Source: Microbacterium schleiferi
GTDB lineage: Bacteria > Actinomycetota > Actinomycetes > Actinomycetales > Microbacteriaceae
NCBI RefSeq assembly: GCF_020781975.1
Contig: NZ_JAJGNI010000002.1
Span: 304,786 to 368,785 of the forward strand
Length of the DNA: 64,000 bases
Direction: 5' to 3'
Made by a program: the position numbers and the translations under genes. This document shows positions 36,079 to 44,982 of the stretch, in pieces. Numbering within the stretch: the first letter of the stretch is position 1; each line of letters opens with the position of its first letter. The notes under the pieces were generated by a model that was given only the letters and a program-made list of their open reading frames with translations, ran no database searches and was not told the origin of the DNA.

Positions 36079-36517
36079 CGTCATCCTTCCGGATCGTGCA
36101 CAGATACTCGGCCACAAGCCCCGCCGCCACCAGCAGGAGCCCGGCGACGAGCGTTGCCAACTGGGTCGCCATCGAGCCTAACGGCGGCACGACGGGTCGC
36201 GTCAGGAGGAAAACCACCAGTCCTCCCGAGAAGCCCACGGATGCCGCGCCGAGCAGGCTCGATGCCTTCGCAAGCATCGCGATGCGCAGCGCCCGGAACG
36301 GGTTGATCGCGGCGCGCGTGTGCCCGCGGGATGCGCGCCACACCGGGATCGCGAAAGCTACCACGATGGCCCCCAACGCGATCAGCAGAACGGGAAGCGT
36401 GATCAGCGGCGTGAAGGTTGCACGGCCCGTTGCCGTGAGCAGTTGGTTCACAAGGAACCCGCCGGCGAGCGCGATAGCGGCGGTGACGATCAGGATGCCG
36501 GCACCGGTGCGCCTCAC
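36026..36517 (-). CDS. DUF3180 membrane protein
   Basis: 163 residues with four transmembrane helices (about 7-27, 40-60, 85-107, 118-138). A polar tail KDDDDEQPGGVDPGFG follows. Conserved in actinobacteria directly after folK (Rv3605c position in mycobacteria); function unknown. Its start overlaps the folK stop by 4 bases. Its last 53 bases overlap the start of the PH-domain gene. Confidence 0.85.
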   Translation of the reverse strand: MRRTGAGILIVTAAIALAGGFLVNQLLTATGRATFTPLITLPVLLIALGAIVVAFAIPVWRASRGHTRAAINPFRALRIAMLAKASSLLGAASVGFSGGLVVFLLTRPVVPPLGSMATQLATLVAGLLLVAAGLVAEYLCTIRKDDDDEQPGGVDPGFGAHSH

Positions 36518-37047
36518 GACGAAGCCCCGAGTCGCTCGAGGAGGTCGGCAACCCGCCCGGCACCGACGAGGGAAGCATCCGGATCAATGCTGAGCCACGG
36601 TGCGAGCACGAAGTCGCGCTCGGCAGCGCGCGGATGGGGAAGCGTCAGTGTCGGGGTGTCGCAGACCACGTCGCCGTAGGCGATGAGATCCAGATCCAGG
36701 GTGCGGTCTCCCCAGCGTTCGCGGCGCACCCGTCCGTGCCAGTCCTCGATGGTGTGCAGGTAGCTCAGCAGGACGGTCGGTGCGAGGCGCGTCGTGACGA
36801 TGGCGACGGCGTTGAGGTATCCGGGTGCGTCGGGATCGGGCCCGTCGAGAGTGACCGCGACCGACTCGATCGGCTCCGACATCCTCACCGCCGACACCAG
36901 CGGCAGGTGCTCGAGTGCGGCTGCTGCAGCTGCCAGCGTCTCGTGCCGGTCACCGAGGTTCGCACCCAGCGCCACCACCGCGTCGACGGCAGGAGCGGCA
37001 TCCGTGTGTGTGCCGCCCTGCATGCCCTCGGCCAGGCGTCGACTCAT
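36514..37047 (-). CDS. folK: 2-amino-4-hydroxy-6-hydroxymethyldihydropteridine diphosphokinase
   Basis: 177 residues. Catalyses pyrophosphate transfer from ATP to hydroxymethyl-dihydropterin, the step before dihydropteroate synthase. Diagnostic segments are VVALGANLGDRHETL near residue 25, and RVRRERWGDRTLDLDLIAYG, the HPPK signature with its catalytic Asp pair. LTLPHPRAAERDFVLAPW follows. The start at 37047 overlaps folB by 4 bases. The 20-residue N-terminal extension before VDAVVALG is unconserved, so a later start is conceivable. Part of the folE-folP-folB-folK operon. Confidence 0.95.
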   Translation of the reverse strand: MSRRLAEGMQGGTHTDAAPAVDAVVALGANLGDRHETLAAAAAALEHLPLVSAVRMSEPIESVAVTLDGPDPDAPGYLNAVAIVTTRLAPTVLLSYLHTIEDWHGRVRRERWGDRTLDLDLIAYGDVVCDTPTLTLPHPRAAERDFVLAPWLSIDPDASLVGAGRVADLLERLGASS

Positions 37048-37424
37048 TCGCCGGCCTCCGCGCGTTCGCGGGTGATCGTCACCGAGACGTCAGTGAACTG
37101 CTGCTGGATCGGAGCCTGCGGCTTGTGCACCGTCACCCGCACCACGAAGACACCGGGGAAGGCGAGCACGCGATCGGCGATGTGCTCGGCGAGCGTCTCG
37201 ATGAGGTTCACCGGATCGCCGGCGACGATCTGCGCAACAGCGTCAGCTACCTCGCCGTAGTGGACAGTATCGGCGACGTCGTCCGTCTGGGCGGCCCGCT
37301 CGGCGCTCACGCTCAGGACGAGGTCGATGACGAAGTCCTGGCCGTTCTCGCGCTCATGATCGAAGACGCCATGGTGGCCGAAGACGCGAAGCCCCTCGAG
37401 CCGGATCTCATCGAGCTGCGGCAT
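37044..37424 (-). CDS. folB: Dihydroneopterin aldolase
   Basis: 126 residues, the usual length. Cleaves dihydroneopterin to hydroxymethyl-dihydropterin and glycolaldehyde. The motif LRVFGHHGVFDHERENGQDFVIDL (split by one His-His) and the Glu in NLIETLAEHIADRVL are visible. The C-terminal VRVTVHKPQAPI carries the catalytic Lys. The start ATG at 37424 follows GGGAGG. It overlaps folP by 17 bases upstream and folK by 4 bases downstream, so the three are translationally coupled. Confidence 0.95.
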   Translation of the reverse strand: MPQLDEIRLEGLRVFGHHGVFDHERENGQDFVIDLVLSVSAERAAQTDDVADTVHYGEVADAVAQIVAGDPVNLIETLAEHIADRVLAFPGVFVVRVTVHKPQAPIQQQFTDVSVTITRERAEAGE

Positions 37425-38313
37425 CCGAACCTCCCCACAGCTCCACAACCCGCAGAGCGTCGCGCGTGGCGGCCACGTCGTGCACCCGCACGCCCCATAC
37501 GCCGGCGCGCGCGGCGAGGGCACTCGTGACAGCCGTGGCGCCATCGCGCCGGCCTTCGGTGACCGCGCCTACCGTGTCGCCTGACGGGTCCTCGCCGCCG
37601 GCTCGCGTTGCCGCGGCTCCGGTCCGCTGTGTGAAGCGACGCTCGGCGTCGACGGATGCCTCGGCCAGCGCCTCAGCCAGGAAGCGCTTGCGGCTCGTGC
37701 CGAGCAGCACCCGCTGGCCCGCCGCGACAAGCTGCGGAAGCGCCCGGAGAACTTCCCAGTTCTGCTCCGGGCGCTTGCCAAACCCGATGCCGGGATCGAC
37801 GATGATCCGATCCGCGCCGATGCCGGCATCCCGGGCAGCCGCGACCCGCTCGGCGAGTTCGGCTGTCACCTCGGCTGCCACGTCGGCGTACTGCGCCGGC
37901 GCGTACATCTCCCGCGAGGGCCCGCGCCAGTGCCCGAGGATGATCTCGGCGTCGGTCTCGGCGACGGCAGGGAGCATCGCGGCATCCGCGAGCCCACCCG
38001 AGACGTCGTTGACGATCCGCGCGCCCGAGTCGACAGCGGCAAGTGCCGTCGATGCGTTCATCGTGTCGATGCTGATCCAAGCGCCGCGCTGCGCGAGGGC
38101 ACGGATGACGGGCACCACCCTGTCGCGTTCGATCGAGGGGTCAACCCGTTCGGCACCCGGGCGGGTCGATTCGCCGCCGACGTCGAGGATGTCGGCACCG
38201 GCAGCCCACAGCGCCAGGCCGTGCGAGATCGCAGCTCCCGTGTCGAGGTAGCGCCCGCCGTCGCTGAACGAATCGGTCGTGACGTTCACGACCCCCATTA
38301 CGAGCGTCGACAT
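37408..38313 (-). CDS. folP: Dihydropteroate synthase
   Basis: 301 residues. Condenses hydroxymethyl-dihydropterin pyrophosphate with p-aminobenzoate; the target of sulfonamides. The TIM barrel begins MGVVNVTTDSFSDGGRYLD, the loop-1/2 region reads ILDVGGESTRPGAERV, and RIIVDPGIGFGKRPEQNWEVL and GTSRKRFL follow. The C-terminal segment between about 225 and 265 (AGGEDPSGDTVGAVTEGRRD) is longer than in many homologues. The gene starts one base downstream of the folE stop. Confidence 0.96.
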   Translation of the reverse strand: MSTLVMGVVNVTTDSFSDGGRYLDTGAAISHGLALWAAGADILDVGGESTRPGAERVDPSIERDRVVPVIRALAQRGAWISIDTMNASTALAAVDSGARIVNDVSGGLADAAMLPAVAETDAEIILGHWRGPSREMYAPAQYADVAAEVTAELAERVAAARDAGIGADRIIVDPGIGFGKRPEQNWEVLRALPQLVAAGQRVLLGTSRKRFLAEALAEASVDAERRFTQRTGAAATRAGGEDPSGDTVGAVTEGRRDGATAVTSALAARAGVWGVRVHDVAATRDALRVVELWGGSDAAAR

Positions 38314-38314
38314 C

Positions 38315-38899
38315 TCAGTTCGCTCCGATGAGTGCGATCAGCTCGGCGCGAGCGACCGGCTCTTCGTAGGCCCCGCGGGCGGCGATCGTCACGGTGGATG
38401 CGTCGGTCTGCCGGCCGCCGCGCATCGTGACGCACTCGTGGGTGGCATCCAGCACGACGAGCACCCCACGCGCATCGAGCGCGTCAGAGATGGTGTCGGC
38501 GATCTGCTCGGCAAGGCGCTCCTGCACCTGCGGCCGGGCCGCGAGCACGTCGACGACCTTGGGAAGCGCACCGAGTCCCACGACCTTCTCGCCGGGAAGG
38601 TACGCGATGTGGGCGTGCCCGCGGAAGGGGAGCAGGTGGTGTTCGCAGACGGAGCGGAACAGGATGTCGCGCAGCATCACCGCACCCGAGGGCAGCGTCT
38701 CTGGTGCCGGGCCGCGCGAAATCGAGATCGTGTGGGCAAGCGGCGCAGCCGGGTCCTCGCCGATGCCGCTGAAGAACTCAGAGTAGGCATCCGCCACCCG
38801 TTCGGGGGTCAGCTTCAATCCGGGGCGATCAGGGTCTTCCCCGATCGCCTCGAGCAGTTCGCGCACCAGTGCGGCGACGCGTTCACGATCAACGGCCAC
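38315..38899 (-). CDS. folE: GTP cyclohydrolase I
   Basis: 194 residues. Converts GTP to dihydroneopterin triphosphate, the first step of folate synthesis. Zinc and active-site residues are present: SVCEHHLLPFRGHAHIAY (Cys and His) and DATHECVTMRGGRQTDAST (His, second Cys). The standard tunnel-fold segment GLGALPKVVDVLAARPQVQERL is there. The start at 38899 (ATG, MAVDRERV) lies 9 bases after the ftsH stop, so folE is probably on the ftsH transcript, as in mycobacteria. Confidence 0.97.
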   Translation of the reverse strand: MAVDRERVAALVRELLEAIGEDPDRPGLKLTPERVADAYSEFFSGIGEDPAAPLAHTISISRGPAPETLPSGAVMLRDILFRSVCEHHLLPFRGHAHIAYLPGEKVVGLGALPKVVDVLAARPQVQERLAEQIADTISDALDARGVLVVLDATHECVTMRGGRQTDASTVTIAARGAYEEPVARAELIALIGAN

Positions 38900-38908
38900 C
38901 AGGCGAGC

Positions 38909-40915
38909 CTACGCGGTTGCGGGACGCGCCTGTCCGGTCGGCCGCCGTCGCGGCGCCTTCTCGGCAGACCCCGCGTCAGCCTCCGTCGAGGCGGCAACGC
39001 CGGCCGGCGCGGGACGACGCGGAACCTCGACCGGGGGCAGCACCGAGACCGGACGCTGCTCGCTCGAAAGCCACTGCGGGCGCTCGGGCAGCTTCTTGAC
39101 GTCCTTGAAGATCTCTTCGATCTCGAGGTGGTCGAGCGTCTCCTTCTCGAGCAGCTCGAGAGCAAGCTTGTCGAGGATGTCGCGGTTGTCGTTGATGACC
39201 TGGTAGGCCTCGTTGTGGGCTTGCTCGATGAGCGCCCGCACTTCGGCATCCACTCGCTCGGCGATCCGCTCGCTGTAGTCACGACCGTGACCCATGTCGC
39301 GGCCCATGAAGACCTCACCCGAGCCCTGACCGAGCTTGACGGGTCCGACATCCGTGGTCATGCCGTACTCGGTGACCATCTTGCGGGCGATGCCGGTCGC
39401 CTTCTCGATGTCGTTGGAGGCGCCCGTGGTGGGGTCGTGGAAGACGATCTCTTCGGCCACGCGGCCGCCCATCGCGTACGCGAGCTGGTCTTGCAGTTCG
39501 TTGCGGGTGACCGAGTACTTGTCATCGATCGGCATGACCATCGTGTAGCCGAGGGCCCGGCCGCGCGGGAGGATCGTGATCTTCGTGACGGGGTCGGTGT
39601 AGTTCATCGCCGCCGCGGCAAGGGCGTGTCCGCCCTCGTGGTAGGCGGTGATGAGCTTCTCCTTGTCCTTCATGATTCGGGTGCGGCGCTGGGGACCGGC
39701 CAGCACGCGGTCGATCGCCTCGTCGAGCGCGCGGTTGTCGATCAGCTGCGCGTTCGAGCGCGCCGTCAGAAGCGCTGCTTCATTCAGGACGTTCGCGAGG
39801 TCGGCACCCGTGAAGCCGGGGGTCTTGCGGGCGACGACCTCAAGGTCGACACCGTCGGCGAGAGGCTTGCCGCGGCCGTGCACCTCGAGGATGCGCTTGC
39901 GACCCTGCAGGTCAGGGGCGTCCACACCGATCTGACGGTCGAAACGGCCGGGGCGCAGCAGCGCCGGGTCGAGGATGTCGGGACGGTTCGTCGCCGCGAT
40001 GACGATGACGTTGGCCTTGGGGTCGAACCCGTCCATCTCGACGAGCATCTGGTTCAGTGTCTGCTCGCGCTCGTCGTGGCCGCCGCCCATACCGGCACCG
40101 CGGTGACGACCGACAGCGTCGATCTCGTCGATGAAGATGATCGCCGGCGCGCTTTCCTTGGCCTGGTTGAACAAGTCACGCACGCGGCTCGCGCCGACAC
40201 CGACGAACATCTCGACGAAGTCCGAGCCCGAGATCGAGTAGAACGGCACGCCAGCCTCGCCGGCCACCGCGCGGGCAAGCAGGGTCTTGCCGGTTCCGGG
40301 AGGGCCGTACAGCAACACGCCCTTCGGGATGCGAGCACCGACAGCCTGGAACTTCGCGGGCTCCTTCAGGAAGTCCTTAATCTCCTGGAGCTCTTCGATC
40401 GCCTCATCCGAGCCGGCGACATCGTCGAACGTGACGGTCGGGCTCTCCTTCGTGACGAGCTTGGCGCGGGAGCGGCCGAACTGCATGACCTTGCTGCCAC
40501 CGCCCTGCGCGGAGGAGAGCAGGAACCAGAACAGCACACCGAGCAACAGGATCGGGAGGAACAGCGACAGGAAGCCGTCGAACCACGTAGCCCGGGGGAC
40601 GACGTCGTTGTATCCGTCGGCGGGGTTTGCCGCGTCGATCGCGTTCACGACCTCTTCGGCCCGCGCCGTCACGTAATAGAACTGCACGTCGGTGGCGCCT
40701 TCGTACGGCGTCGACAGCGTCATGTCGACCCGCTGGTCGCCGTCGGTGTTCACGACCTCGGTGACCGTGTTCCCAGCCAGCAGATCAAGCCCCTGCTGGG
40801 TCGTGATCTGCTTGGCACCGCCCAGGGTCGACATGAGCGTGAATCCGATGATGAGGAACACCGCGATGAGCGCGACGTACAGCAGCGGGTTGCGTGTGAG
40901 CTTCTTGAAATCCAT
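38909..40915 (-). CDS. ftsH: ATP-dependent zinc metalloprotease FtsH
   Basis: A 668-residue membrane AAA+ protease that degrades misfolded membrane and regulatory proteins. Two N-terminal transmembrane helices (about 10-30 and 110-130) flank an external domain. The AAA module has [32 protein letters not shown] and the second region of homology [12 protein letters not shown]. The zinc protease motif is [11 protein letters not shown], with the third ligand in the helix near DIEKAT. The tail is Pro/Arg-rich. The ATG at 40915 has no close ribosome site; GGAGG is about 20 bases away, so translation initiation may be unusual. Confidence 0.97.
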   Translation of the reverse strand: MDFKKLTRNPLLYVALIAVFLIIGFTLMSTLGGAKQITTQQGLDLLAGNTVTEVVNTDGDQRVDMTLSTPYEGATDVQFYYVTARAEEVVNAIDAANPADGYNDVVPRATWFDGFLSLFLPILLLGVLFWFLLSSAQGGGSKVMQFGRSRAKLVTKESPTVTFDDVAGSDEAIEELQEIKDFLKEPAKFQAVGARIPKGVLLYGPPGTGKTLLARAVAGEAGVPFYSISGSDFVEMFVGVGASRVRDLFNQAKESAPAIIFIDEIDAVGRHRGAGMGGGHDEREQTLNQMLVEMDGFDPKANVIVIAATNRPDILDPALLRPGRFDRQIGVDAPDLQGRKRILEVHGRGKPLADGVDLEVVARKTPGFTGADLANVLNEAALLTARSNAQLIDNRALDEAIDRVLAGPQRRTRIMKDKEKLITAYHEGGHALAAAAMNYTDPVTKITILPRGRALGYTMVMPIDDKYSVTRNELQDQLAYAMGGRVAEEIVFHDPTTGASNDIEKATGIARKMVTEYGMTTDVGPVKLGQGSGEVFMGRDMGHGRDYSERIAERVDAEVRALIEQAHNEAYQVINDNRDILDKLALELLEKETLDHLEIEEIFKDVKKLPERPQWLSSEQRPVSVLPPVEVPRRPAPAGVAASTEADAGSAEKAPRRRPTGQARPATA

Positions 40916-41048
40916 GGTTCGGGGCGAACCCGGTCCCTCCGTCGTTCAGGCGCCGATCCGCGCGGGAACGCAGAAACGGTGCAGACAGGGTATCGCGGGG
41001 TTGCTATGCCACGACTGAGCATTCGCCCACGGCGTACCCCGAAAGGCC

Positions 41049-41600
<552 letters not shown>

Positions 41601-41622
41601 GCATCCGAGCATAGGCCGACCA

Positions 41623-42618
41623 CTAGCGCGCGGTGAACTCGATCCGGCCGTTGACCCGGGCTGCGCGGCATCCGGGCAGATCGATCGGGCCCTGCCCGCG
41701 CCAGTCGGTCACCAGGCGGGCGACATCGAGGGTCTGCGAGCGCGTGAGACTCTGCCCGAACTCAGCGGCAACGACATGGCGGATGAGGCGATGCCGCAAA
41801 GCCGCCGGATTGGCAGCGAGCACCCCGACCGAGAGCGAGATGCCTGCTTCGGCGTGCTCGACGACATCTTCGATGATCTCGTCGATCATCTCCGCAAAGG
41901 CCTCCGCGTCCTCGCGCAACTGCGCCGCCGTGCGCGCGAGCGCTTCGGCCACCCCCGGGCCGAGCTCGCGTTCGAGGGTCGGCAGCACCGTTTCACGAAC
42001 CCGAACCCGGGTGTACCGTGGGTCGGCATTGTGGGGGTCGAGCCACGGGTCCAGGCCTTGCGCGGCGCACGCAGCATGTGTCGTGGCGCGCCGAATCTCG
42101 AGCAGGGGGCGCAGGATGCGGCATCCGTCCTCGCGCTCGGCCACCGGAGCCATTCCTTGCAGGCTTGTTGCGCCGGAACCGCGGGCAAGCCCGAGTAGCA
42201 CCGTCTCTGCCTGATCGTCGAGGGTGTGGCCGACCAGAATGGCCGCCGCGCCGACCTCCCGGGCGAGGGCATCGAGCGCTTCGTATCGCGCGTCCCGTGC
42301 TGCGGCCTCGGGTCCGCCGCCCGCGCGCACGACAGCCCTGACGACCCGGGCGGACAGGCCGAGGCTCTCTGCCGTGGCCGCGGCGGTCGCAGCGATCTCG
42401 GCCGACCCGTCCTGCAGACCGTGGTCGACGGTGACGGCGACGCCCCTGATCCCGCGCTTCGGTGCTTCGAAAGCCGTTGCCGCCGCGAGGGCCAGGGAAT
42501 CCGCCCCGCCCGACAGCGCCACGATGACCGTTGCGCCCTCGGGAAGAGCCTGGAGGGCAGCTCGCACCGCCCGCCGCACCTCTGCGACGGCCGAATCCAG
42601 GCCCGGTCGAACGTCCAC
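41623..42618 (-). CDS. tilS: tRNA(Ile)-lysidine synthase
   Basis: 331 residues. Modifies C34 of the AUA-reading tRNA-Ile with lysine and ATP. The PP-loop [12 protein letters not shown] is at about 35-46, and the family segments [35 protein letters not shown] and [23 protein letters not shown] are seen. A short C-terminal part shows that it is the compact actinobacterial form. GTG start at 42618. It precedes hpt and follows two type B hairpins. Confidence 0.93.
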   Translation of the reverse strand: MDVRPGLDSAVAEVRRAVRAALQALPEGATVIVALSGGADSLALAAATAFEAPKRGIRGVAVTVDHGLQDGSAEIAATAAATAESLGLSARVVRAVVRAGGGPEAAARDARYEALDALAREVGAAAILVGHTLDDQAETVLLGLARGSGATSLQGMAPVAEREDGCRILRPLLEIRRATTHAACAAQGLDPWLDPHNADPRYTRVRVRETVLPTLERELGPGVAEALARTAAQLREDAEAFAEMIDEIIEDVVEHAEAGISLSVGVLAANPAALRHRLIRHVVAAEFGQSLTRSQTLDVARLVTDWRGQGPIDLPGCRAARVNGRIEFTAR

Positions 42619-42641
42619 GCCGCCACGCTACCGGCCATCCG

Positions 42642-42721
42642 CCGTCGCTAACTCCTGCAGTTCCCCTGCCATCCACCTCGCCAACATGCGGAACGGCCAA
42701 TATTGCAGGAGTTACGGTCGC
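42642..42721. repeat. Type B hairpin repeat, copy 4
   Basis: TAACTCCTGCA (42649-42659) and TGCAGGAGTTA (42704-42714) are perfect 11-bp arms. With copy 5 it occupies most of the 334-base gene-free gap between the divergent tilS and ppa. The ppa leader is the only other feature seen there. Confidence 0.7.
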
Positions 42722-42784
42722 AGACGGCGCGGATCGGCGGTCCGGTGTACGAGTCGGCGGCCTTGCCTCCGCCGCCCGCCGGCT

Positions 42785-42870
42785 GTGGCTAACTCCTCAC
42801 ATCCGCGCCGCCGCCCCGACCCAACGGCCCGATCGGGCGCAAGCCGTGCCGGATTAGAGGAGTTACCGAC
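42785..42870. repeat. Type B hairpin repeat, copy 5
   Basis: Left GTGGCTAACTCCTCACATCC (42785-42804), right GGATTAGAGGAGTTACCGAC (42851-42870). The arms are complementary at most positions. The left end is identical to the complement of the right end of copy 3 at 18.1 kb. Confidence 0.7.
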
Positions 42871-42952
42871 GCCGCAGGCACGGGCTCGGGCGGACGAACC
42901 CGGCGCACTAGGCTGGTCGGCGGCATCCGTCATCGACAAAGGAGCACAGAGC

Positions 42953-43486
42953 ATGGGCGCGTACGACGCCGTCATCGAGATCCCGCGTGGCAGCCGCGTG
43001 AAGTACGAGGTCGACCACGGCACCGGCCGCGTCTTCCTCGACCGCATCCTCTATACCGTCTTCGGTTACCCCGCGAACTACGGCTTCTTCGAGAACACCC
43101 TCGGCGAGGACGGCGACCCGCTCGACGTCCTGATCCTGCTCGACCGCGACCTCTACCCCGGCATCCTCGCCAAGGTCCGCCCGGTCGGCGTGCTGAAGAT
43201 GAGCGATGAGGCAGGCGGCGACGACAAGGTCGTGGCTGTCCTCGCGAAAGACCCGCGGTGGGACCACATCCAGGATGTCGCCGACATCCCCGACTACACG
43301 AAGAAAGAGATCGCGCACTTCTTCGAGCACTACAAGGACCTGGAGCCCGGCAAGTGGGTCAAGGTCGACGACTGGGCGGATGCCGCCGAGGCCGAGCGCC
43401 TGATCACCGAGGCCGCCGAGCGCTTCGACGCCCATGAGGGCGAGACCCGCACGCAGGGTGAGGGCGAAGCCCCCAACACGCTCTGA
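42953..43486 (+). CDS. ppa: Inorganic pyrophosphatase
   Basis: 177 residues. Hydrolyses pyrophosphate to drive biosynthesis. The family signature with metal-binding Asp residues is [15 protein letters not shown], with YGFFENTL before it and [17 protein letters not shown] after. It is the soluble family I enzyme, slightly long at the C-terminus. The ATG at 42953 has AAAGGAG 8 bases upstream. It is transcribed divergently from tilS and ends at a strong hairpin. Confidence 0.97.
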   Translation: MGAYDAVIEIPRGSRVKYEVDHGTGRVFLDRILYTVFGYPANYGFFENTLGEDGDPLDVLILLDRDLYPGILAKVRPVGVLKMSDEAGGDDKVVAVLAKDPRWDHIQDVADIPDYTKKEIAHFFEHYKDLEPGKWVKVDDWADAAEAERLITEAAERFDAHEGETRTQGEGEAPNTL

Positions 43487-43499
43487 GCTCATCACGCGA

Positions 43500-43528
43500 G
43501 CCGCGGTATCCGTCACGGATGCCGCGGC
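43500..43528. terminator. Hairpin between ppa and the M23 peptidase gene
   Basis: The stem GCCGCGGTATCCG / CGGATGCCGCGGC (43500-43528) has one G-T pair and a 3-base loop. TTCGTGTTTCTC follows on the plus strand. It separates two converging genes. Confidence 0.75.
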
Positions 43529-43555
43529 TTCGTGTTTCTCGGGTGGCGGGCCGGC

Positions 43556-44890
43556 CTAGAAGTAGACGCCGCGGGCTGCCATGAAACCGGACGGGTTGAC
43601 GGCTGCGCCGTTCACGTAGGTCTCGAAGTGCAGATTGCAGCCGAAGGAGTTTCCGGTGTTTCCGGTGGCAGCGATCGCCTGGCCGGCGCCGACCCACTGG
43701 CCGTACCCCACCCAGAAGCCGCCGTCGACGATGTGCGCGTAGCCGGTGCCGATGCCGCCGCCGTGGTCGATCTTGATGTAGTTGCCGTAGCCGCCGTTTC
43801 GTCCGACGTAGACCACGCGACCGGCGCCAGCGGCGTAGATCGCTGCGCCGCATCCGGGAGCGAAGTCGTAGCCATAGTGGAAGCTCGAGGAGCAATAGTT
43901 CGCGTTGCACACGCTCGAGCGACGTCCATAGCCCGAGGACACGTACCCGGATGACGGGCGGGCCCATCCGCCGCCGGTGACAGCACCACCGTTGCCGCCG
44001 CCGTTGGCAGCCTGCTCGCGAGCGATTCGTTCGGCCTCTTCGCGGGCCTTGCGCTCCCGCTCTTCGCGAGCCTTACGTTCTGCTTCCACACCGGCCTGGT
44101 AACCGGCGACGGTCTTCGCGGTCTCATCCTTGAGCGCCGCCAGCTGGGCTTGCAGGTTGCCGAGGTGGGTCGTCTGGTTGTCGAGGGCGACCTGCGCTGC
44201 CGCGGCAGCCTCTTGGGCCGCGATCATCTTCTGCTCGGCCTCTTGCTGCAGCTTGTCGCGCTCATTGCGCGCCTGCACTGCCTGATCGCTGTAGCTCTGC
44301 GCGGCATCCCGGGCCGTGACGGCGTCTTCGTACACCGTCTGGTTGCGCTCGAGGAGCTTGTCCATCGTTCCCAGGCGCGCGAGCAGTTCGTCTGCCCCGA
44401 CCGCGGATCCCGAGAAGAACAACTGCATCGCGGTGTCGTCGCCGCCGTCGCGGTAGAGCTGCGCGGCGACGCGCCCAGCCTTCTGTGCGGCTTCATCCGC
44501 TGCTGCGGCCTGCTCATCAGCCTGCGCCTGCAGGTCATCGGCGCGCTTGGCGGCGTCGAAGTACGCCTGCTGCGCGACATAGAACTCGTCCGAGAGCCGC
44601 TGCGCTTCGGCCTGCGTACGCTCGACCTCGGCCGTGAGGCTTTGAATCAGCCCCTCGATGCGGGTGACCTCACGCGACTTGGCGGCTTCGTTCGCCTTCG
44701 CGTTCTGGACGTCGTCCCAGCTGGGATATGACTCAGCGAAGGCGGGAGCGAGGCTGAAGGCCGAGGCGCCACCGAACAGGAGGAGTCCGCCGGCAACGCC
44801 GATCCCCAGGGCGGAGCGGCGCGAGAGCGCGCGAAGCTCCCGGGGCGTAGGCGCGCAGCCGCACTCCTCAGCGCTCGATTCGAGCTCCAC
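43556..44890 (-). CDS. Secreted M23-family peptidoglycan endopeptidase with coiled coil
   Basis: 444 residues. The N-terminal export signal has a twin-arginine-like SRRSALGIGVAGG and likely cleavage after AFA (about 53). A long coiled coil covers residues about 60-300 (Glu/Ala/Gln-rich; AQADEQAAAADEAAQKAGRV). The C-terminal LytM/M23 domain has zinc ligands in HYGYDFAPG and CNLHFET. It has the architecture of EnvC/RipA-type cell-separation hydrolases, so it probably cuts peptide cross-links during division. The promoter carries three GTCACAC-type direct repeats resembling MtrA sites. Confidence 0.9.
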   Translation of the reverse strand: MELESSAEECGCAPTPRELRALSRRSALGIGVAGGLLLFGGASAFSLAPAFAESYPSWDDVQNAKANEAAKSREVTRIEGLIQSLTAEVERTQAEAQRLSDEFYVAQQAYFDAAKRADDLQAQADEQAAAADEAAQKAGRVAAQLYRDGGDDTAMQLFFSGSAVGADELLARLGTMDKLLERNQTVYEDAVTARDAAQSYSDQAVQARNERDKLQQEAEQKMIAAQEAAAAAQVALDNQTTHLGNLQAQLAALKDETAKTVAGYQAGVEAERKAREERERKAREEAERIAREQAANGGGNGGAVTGGGWARPSSGYVSSGYGRRSSVCNANYCSSSFHYGYDFAPGCGAAIYAAGAGRVVYVGRNGGYGNYIKIDHGGGIGTGYAHIVDGGFWVGYGQWVGAGQAIAATGNTGNSFGCNLHFETYVNGAAVNPSGFMAARGVYF

Positions 44891-44901
44891 CAGTTCCTCC
44901 T

Positions 44902-44943
44902 GTCACACAGAACGTATTCACACTAACAACATCAGTCACACAA
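44902..44943 (-). promoter_or_regulatory. Three direct GTCACAC-type repeats upstream of the M23 gene (MtrA-like)
   Basis: GTCACACAG (44902-44910), TTCACACTA (44917-44925) and GTCACACAA (44935-44943) lie in direct orientation, 15 and 18 bases apart, immediately before the start of a cell-wall hydrolase gene. MtrA of mycobacteria binds direct GTCACA-type repeats at division and wall-hydrolase promoters. The match is by eye. Confidence 0.45.
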
Positions 44944-44982
44944 ACAACAGGTTTCGCAGCCGAAGTCGCGTTCGGCATCCGG

